A DNA stretch of 17,876 nucleotides. Source: Methanomicrobiales archaeon (GTDB lineage: Archaea; Halobacteriota; Methanomicrobia; Methanomicrobiales; Methanoculleaceae). The translations under genes and the position numbers were made by a program. Below the pieces are notes generated by a model. It was not told the DNA's origin, did no database searches, and was given only the letters and a program-made list of their open reading frames with translations. Where the stretch lies: the NCBI GenBank assembly GCA_012510335.1, contig JAAZIF010000274.1:1-17876 (forward strand), given 5' to 3'. Below, one piece after another: positions 14,075 through 17,876 of this stretch. Position 1 is the first letter of the stretch. Every line of letters begins with the position of its first letter.

Positions 14075-14105
14075 GTACCAGTGCAGCAAAGAGGTAAACT
14101 CGACG

Positions 14106-16046
14106 ATGGATTCAACGACATCTAAAGAAATTCAGAATATCGAGCTCACGAACGACGAGCTGGCGGAGAAGAGCGATTTCGTCGATCTTGAGCTGAGCGC
14201 ATCGTCAGATATCGATGTACCACCGAATCTCATCGATCAGGTCATTGGCCAGGAGCATGCCGTCGAGGTTATCAGGAAAGCCGCGATCCAGCGCAGGCAT
14301 GTGATGATGATCGGCAGCCCTGGAACAGGCAAATCGATGTTAGCGAAAGCAATGGCTGAACTCCTCCCAAAAGAGGAGTTGCAGGATATCCTGGTCTACC
14401 CAAACTCCGAGGATAACAATAACCCTATAATCAGGACCGTGCCTGCCGGCCGCGGCAAGCAGATCGTCGGCGCCCATAAGATGGAGGCGAGGAAGAAGAT
14501 CCAGATGCGGAGCACCCTCATCATGCTCCTTATCATCGGGATCATAGGTTATGCGATAATCGCGTCCCAGTGGCTCATGGGTATCATAGCCGCCGCGTTC
14601 GTCTTCATGGCGCTGAAGTACTCGACACCCCGCGAAGAGACGCTGGTTCCAAAACTCCTGGTCACGCATGATCCAAACACCCCTGCGCCGTTTGTCGACG
14701 CCACCGGCTCACACGCGGGCGCCCTGCTCGGCGACGTCAGGCACGATCCCTTCCAGAGCGGCGGTCTTGAGACTCCCTCCCACGACCGTGTCGAGAGCGG
14801 CGCCATCCACCGGGCGCATGGGGGTGTGCTCTTCATCGATGAGATCAATACCCTCACCCCACACTCCCAGCAGAACCTTCTGACCGCGCTCCAGGAAGGC
14901 AACTTCCCGATCACCGGCCAGAGCGAGCGATCGAGCGGCGCGATGGTCCGGACCGAACCGGTCCCCTGCCAGTTTGTCATGATCGCGGCAGGCAATGTTG
15001 ACGCTATCCAGGGTATGCATCCGGCACTCCGGTCGCGTATCCGGGGCTACGGCTACGAGGTCTACATGCAGGAGACCATGGAGGATACCCCGGAGAACCG
15101 CCAGAAGTTCATCAGGTTCATAGCCCAGGAGGTCACAAATGACGGGAAGATCCCCCACTTCGATAGGGGTGCCATGTTCGAGGTGCTCCGCGAGGCCCGG
15201 CGCCGCTCGAACCGGAAGGGTCACCTGACCTTAAAACTTCGTGATATCGGCGGGCTCATCAGGGTGGCCGGGGATCTCGCCCGGCAGGAGGGCGCCGATA
15301 TCACCATGGCGAAGCACGTCATCACCGCGAAGTCGACCGCCCGATCGATCGAGGATCAGATATCGGATGAGTACATCCGGCGGAGCCGCGACTACGATAT
15401 CACCGTCGTGGAGGGCAACCGGGTCGGACGGGTTAACGGGCTTGCCGTTATGGGGAGCGACTCGGGCTCGGTGCTCCCGGTGATGGCGGAGGTTACCCCG
15501 AGCCAGGGGACGAACGGCACGGTGATCGCGACCGGCATGCTCAAGGATATCGCCAAGGAGTCGATCAAGAACGTCAGCGCCCTCATCAAGAAGTTCACGG
15601 GCAAGGATATCAGGAACATGGATATCCATATCCAGTTTATCGGAACCTACGGCGGTGTCGAGGGCGATTCGGCCTCTGTGACCGTCGCTACAGCGGTGAT
15701 CAGCGCTATAGAGAATATACCGGTGCGCCAGGACGTTGCGATGACGGGATCGCTCTCGGTCCGGGGTGACGTCCTCCCGATCGGCGGTGTCACATACAAG
15801 ATCGAGGCCGCCGCGAAGGCAGGGATCAAGAAGGTGATTATACCGCGGTCGAACCTGGATGATGTACTCATCGAGGATCGCTACCGAGCGATGGTCGAGG
15901 TGATCCCGGTCGAACACATCGAGGAGGTTCTGCAGAGTGCGCTTATGCCTGAGAACCGCGAGGGGTTCCTCGCGAAACTCCGGAAGATGGCGGTCAACCC
16001 GACGGCCGGTGTGTTCGACTCGACCGTCGGACGTTCTGCAATCTGA
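14106..16046 (+). CDS. lonB: Membrane-anchored archaeal Lon protease (LonB)
   Basis: LonB is the ATP-dependent membrane protease of archaea and degrades damaged and regulatory proteins. The 646-residue protein has an AAA+ domain with Walker A GSPGTGKS (residues 70-77). An insertion holds two transmembrane helices (about 136-172, STLIMLLIIGIIGYAIIAS and LMGIIAAAFVFMALKY), Walker B is GGVLFIDEIN near 237-246, and the protease domain carries the catalytic Ser522 (VEGDSAS) and Lys565 (VTYKIEAA). That 43-residue spacing matches the usual Lon dyad. The bacterial Lon N-domain is absent, as expected for LonB. I chose ATG 14106, which has GAGGT ten bases ahead; an upstream ATG at 14058 precedes the TATA box and is unlikely. 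tldD follows after nine bases. Confidence 0.96.
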   Translation: MDSTTSKEIQNIELTNDELAEKSDFVDLELSASSDIDVPPNLIDQVIGQEHAVEVIRKAAIQRRHVMMIGSPGTGKSMLAKAMAELLPKEELQDILVYPNSEDNNNPIIRTVPAGRGKQIVGAHKMEARKKIQMRSTLIMLLIIGIIGYAIIASQWLMGIIAAAFVFMALKYSTPREETLVPKLLVTHDPNTPAPFVDATGSHAGALLGDVRHDPFQSGGLETPSHDRVESGAIHRAHGGVLFIDEINTLTPHSQQNLLTALQEGNFPITGQSERSSGAMVRTEPVPCQFVMIAAGNVDAIQGMHPALRSRIRGYGYEVYMQETMEDTPENRQKFIRFIAQEVTNDGKIPHFDRGAMFEVLREARRRSNRKGHLTLKLRDIGGLIRVAGDLARQEGADITMAKHVITAKSTARSIEDQISDEYIRRSRDYDITVVEGNRVGRVNGLAVMGSDSGSVLPVMAEVTPSQGTNGTVIATGMLKDIAKESIKNVSALIKKFTGKDIRNMDIHIQFIGTYGGVEGDSASVTVATAVISAIENIPVRQDVAMTGSLSVRGDVLPIGGVTYKIEAAAKAGIKKVIIPRSNLDDVLIEDRYRAMVEVIPVEHIEEVLQSALMPENREGFLAKLRKMAVNPTAGVFDSTVGRSAI

Positions 16047-16055
16047 TTTTGTCCT

Positions 16056-17384
16056 ATGACCGAAGCAAGATACTATGATATACGGTGCGTACGGGGCGAA
16101 ACCACCCTGATCGATATCGATAATGGTGTGGTTGAGTCTGCGGGCACCTCGTTTTTTGTTCGGACCGTGGTCAGGGTGCTCGGCCCGAAGGGCTGGGGTA
16201 TCCTCACCCGCGACCATGTTGATCTCGACTCGAAGCGCGAGATCGAGGCCCTCATCGAGGCTGCGGCGCGCCTGGCTGCGGTAACCCGCGACCGGGTGGA
16301 TCTTGCCGATGCGCCGCGCGCCCTCCTGCCGGTTCCGCCGCTCGCGGAGGATCCACGGGATGTTGACCTTGAGGAGAAGACCCGGCTGCTCGCCGGGATC
16401 GAGAGCGCGGCACGGATCCCTGAGGTGGTGAACACCCGGGCGCGCTACACCGAGGGGTTCGACTCGATCAGGTTCCTGGATTCAAACGGGAGCGAGTTCT
16501 CGTATGAGGCGGCCAGGTCCGGGTTCTCGGTAATCGCGATCGCGTCCCGGAACGGGGTGATGCAGATGGGTAGCGAACGCGACCATATAACCACCGGGTT
16601 TAACCTCCGGGATAAGCAGGCTCTCGGGCGGAAGGCCGGCGAGGTTGCGGTATCGCTTCTTGATGCAAAACTCGCGAAGGGTGGGGCGATGCGCGCCGTG
16701 CTCGACCCTGAACTTGCCGGGGTCTTTACCCACGAGGCCGTCGGCCACGCGAGCGAGGGTGATCTCGTCCGTGAGGGCGCATCGGTCCTCTCCGGTAGGA
16801 TCGGCGAGCGGATCGGTTGCGGAGACCTCGTGATCGTGGATGACCCCTCTCTCCACGAGTTCGGGTTCATCCCCGTGGATGCGGAGGGGGTGGCGGTGCG
16901 GCGGACCGAGATCATCCGCGATGGCATCCTCACATCGTTCCTCCATAACCGGGAGACGCTCGCAGCGGTCGGGGACGGTGTGCCCGGTCACGCCCGAGCC
17001 GAGCACGGCGCGCCGCCGATCGTCCGGATGAGCAACACCTTCATCGAGAATGGGGATGCGACGTATGACGAGATCATGGCCGAGTGCAGGGATGGCATCC
17101 TGCTGATAGGCTCTCGGGGCGGCCAGGTCGACCCGGGTCGAGGTGTGTTTCAGTTCAACGCCGAGTACGGCTACCTGATCGAGGGCGGGGAGGCGACCGG
17201 TATGGTCAGGGACGTCTCGCTCTCGGGTGAGATCCTCTCGACGCTTCATGATATCACCCTGATCGGAGACGATCGAAGGATGAGCCCGGGGTACTGCGGC
17301 AAGGGTGGGCAGACCGTGCCGGTGAGCGACGGCGCGCCGCACCTCCTGCTTGAAGGCGCGACGATCGGAGGTCGGGGCGAATGA
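16056..17384 (+). CDS. tldD: TldD metalloprotease-family protein
   Basis: TldD is the zinc-bearing half of the TldD/TldE heterodimer, which threads unfolded peptides into a chamber and cleaves them. In bacteria it processes microcin B17 and the CcdA antitoxin. This 442-residue protein carries the HExxxH zinc motif HEAVGH at residues 226-231, followed by ASEGD, and the conserved third-ligand cysteine Cys414 in SPGYCGKGGQ. NTFIENGDATYDEIM and GVFQFNAEYGYLIEGG are further family text. The ATG lies nine bases after the lonB stop and the stop overlaps the tldE start by four bases (ATGA). Its substrates in archaea are unknown. Location beside lonB suggests shared control of protein turnover. Confidence 0.95.
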   Translation: MTEARYYDIRCVRGETTLIDIDNGVVESAGTSFFVRTVVRVLGPKGWGILTRDHVDLDSKREIEALIEAAARLAAVTRDRVDLADAPRALLPVPPLAEDPRDVDLEEKTRLLAGIESAARIPEVVNTRARYTEGFDSIRFLDSNGSEFSYEAARSGFSVIAIASRNGVMQMGSERDHITTGFNLRDKQALGRKAGEVAVSLLDAKLAKGGAMRAVLDPELAGVFTHEAVGHASEGDLVREGASVLSGRIGERIGCGDLVIVDDPSLHEFGFIPVDAEGVAVRRTEIIRDGILTSFLHNRETLAAVGDGVPGHARAEHGAPPIVRMSNTFIENGDATYDEIMAECRDGILLIGSRGGQVDPGRGVFQFNAEYGYLIEGGEATGMVRDVSLSGEILSTLHDITLIGDDRRMSPGYCGKGGQTVPVSDGAPHLLLEGATIGGRGE

Positions 17385-17876
17385 ACGGAGAATACCTTAT
17401 CGAGAAGATCCTCCGGGCGGGCGATGCCCTGGCCGACGAGGTCGAGGTCTTCTGCAACGAAGGGCGGAGCGTCAGCGCCGGTATAAAGAAGGGGATCCTC
17501 GGGACCGCCGAGGAGTCGGAGACCTGGAGCATGACCATCCGGACCGTCAGGGAGGGACGGATCGGTTTCTCAAGCACCGGCGATCCCGACCGCTGGAGGG
17601 AGTGCCTCGATGCGGCGCTTGCAAGCGGGAGGATCGCAACACCGCAGGGGTGGGGCGGGTTCCCGGCCCCGGTGGGTGCAGTGGGCGCTGTACCTTCGGC
17701 AGACCCGGATCTCGTAGTCGGGATAGGATACGCGGCCGACATGGTTGAAGACCTCCTCTCGGGCGCTGCGGAACACCCGGTGGATGTCATAGGCGGAGGG
17801 GTCAGCCTCGGCCGGTCGCACCGGGAACTTGCAAACACAAACGGCATCGCATACAGCATGGAGAGGACGCTCGCGG
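17381..17876 (+). CDS. tldE: TldE/PmbA-family protein (partial, C-terminus outside window)
   Basis: About 165 residues are visible, from ATG at 17381 to the window edge. The start reads MNGEYLIEKILRAGDALADE, followed by VFCNEGRSVSAGIKKGIL, RTVREGRIGFSSTGDPDRW, and a later segment with ADMVEDLLSGAAEHPVDVIG. These match the N-terminal part of PmbA/TldE, the partner of TldD that lacks the zinc motif. The four-base overlap with tldD fits the usual tldD-tldE pairing. The diagnostic C-terminal part is not in view, so the name rests on the N-terminal pattern and on position. Confidence 0.88.
   Translation, partial: MNGEYLIEKILRAGDALADEVEVFCNEGRSVSAGIKKGILGTAEESETWSMTIRTVREGRIGFSSTGDPDRWRECLDAALASGRIATPQGWGGFPAPVGAVGAVPSADPDLVVGIGYAADMVEDLLSGAAEHPVDVIGGGVSLGRSHRELANTNGIAYSMERTLA

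Noticed and set aside
14024..14105. Longer N-termini for prs (from 14089) and lonB (from 14058)
   Set aside because: The extensions overlap each other and the TATA box and lack family similarity; the internal ATGs have ribosome-binding sites.
15231..16217. Long minus-strand open frame opposite lonB and tldD (328 codons)
   Set aside because: It runs across two real genes and is rich in His, Arg and Asp, as expected for an antisense shadow. No promoter or ribosome-binding site supports it.
16482..17342. Minus-strand open frame opposite tldD (286 codons)
   Set aside because: Antisense to the conserved TldD frame, with shadow composition.
1..17876. CRISPR arrays, insertion sequences, phage genes or toxin-antitoxin pairs
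   Set aside because: No repeated spacers, transposase motifs, terminal inverted repeats or phage-like genes were found on either strand.

Overview
The window is a gene-dense stretch (about 60% GC) of a methanogenic euryarchaeon, most likely a member of the Methanomicrobiales such as Methanoculleus. The lineage call is my inference. It rests on a group II chaperonin (thermosome), membrane-anchored archaeal LonB, Nob1, archaeal-type PRPP synthetase, a GfcR-type HTH-PRTase regulator, archaeal TATA boxes, a remnant of the methanogenesis gene mch, and a PAS/GAF sensor of the kind these organisms carry in large numbers. I see no insertion sequence, CRISPR array, prophage or rRNA. No stretch over 300 bases lacks a gene; the longest gap is 5740-5973.

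Region 1 (1-3419, minus strand) is a molybdate/tungstate ABC importer. In transcription order it runs: a TrmO/TsaA-like protein, an 84-bp gap with an AT-rich promoter and a perfect dyad, the lipoprotein binding protein, a second TrmO/TsaA-like protein, the permease, and an ATPase cut by the window edge. Methanogens need Mo or W for formylmethanofuran dehydrogenase, which explains the importer. The two TrmO-like genes are the unusual part. Region 2 (3487-4966, minus) is thiM-thiE, for thiamine salvage and coupling.

Region 3 (5066-5739, plus) is a decayed copy of mch (methenyl-tetrahydromethanopterin cyclohydrolase). It has a start and ribosome-binding site, several internal deletions and shifts among three frames, and an intact C-terminus. 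Region 4 (5740-7032, plus) has a 17-bp double palindrome, an Mrp/Nbp35-type Fe-S carrier and a small unknown protein. Region 5 (7049-8941, minus) is a PAS-PAS-GAF-PAS protein ending in an H-box-like segment with no ATPase domain.

Region 6 (9035-10973) holds tRNA-Ser(CGA), a small ThiS/MoaD-like beta-grasp protein ending in Ser-Arg-Gly rather than Gly-Gly, and a thermosome subunit. Region 7 (11114-14023, minus) is an overlapping cluster, prs-rtcA-nob1-gfcR, joining PRPP synthesis, RNA end modification, rRNA maturation and a PRTase-type regulator. Region 8 (14106-17876, plus) is lonB-tldD-tldE, a proteolysis cluster. It diverges from prs across a single symmetric TATA box. The tldE gene is cut by the right edge.
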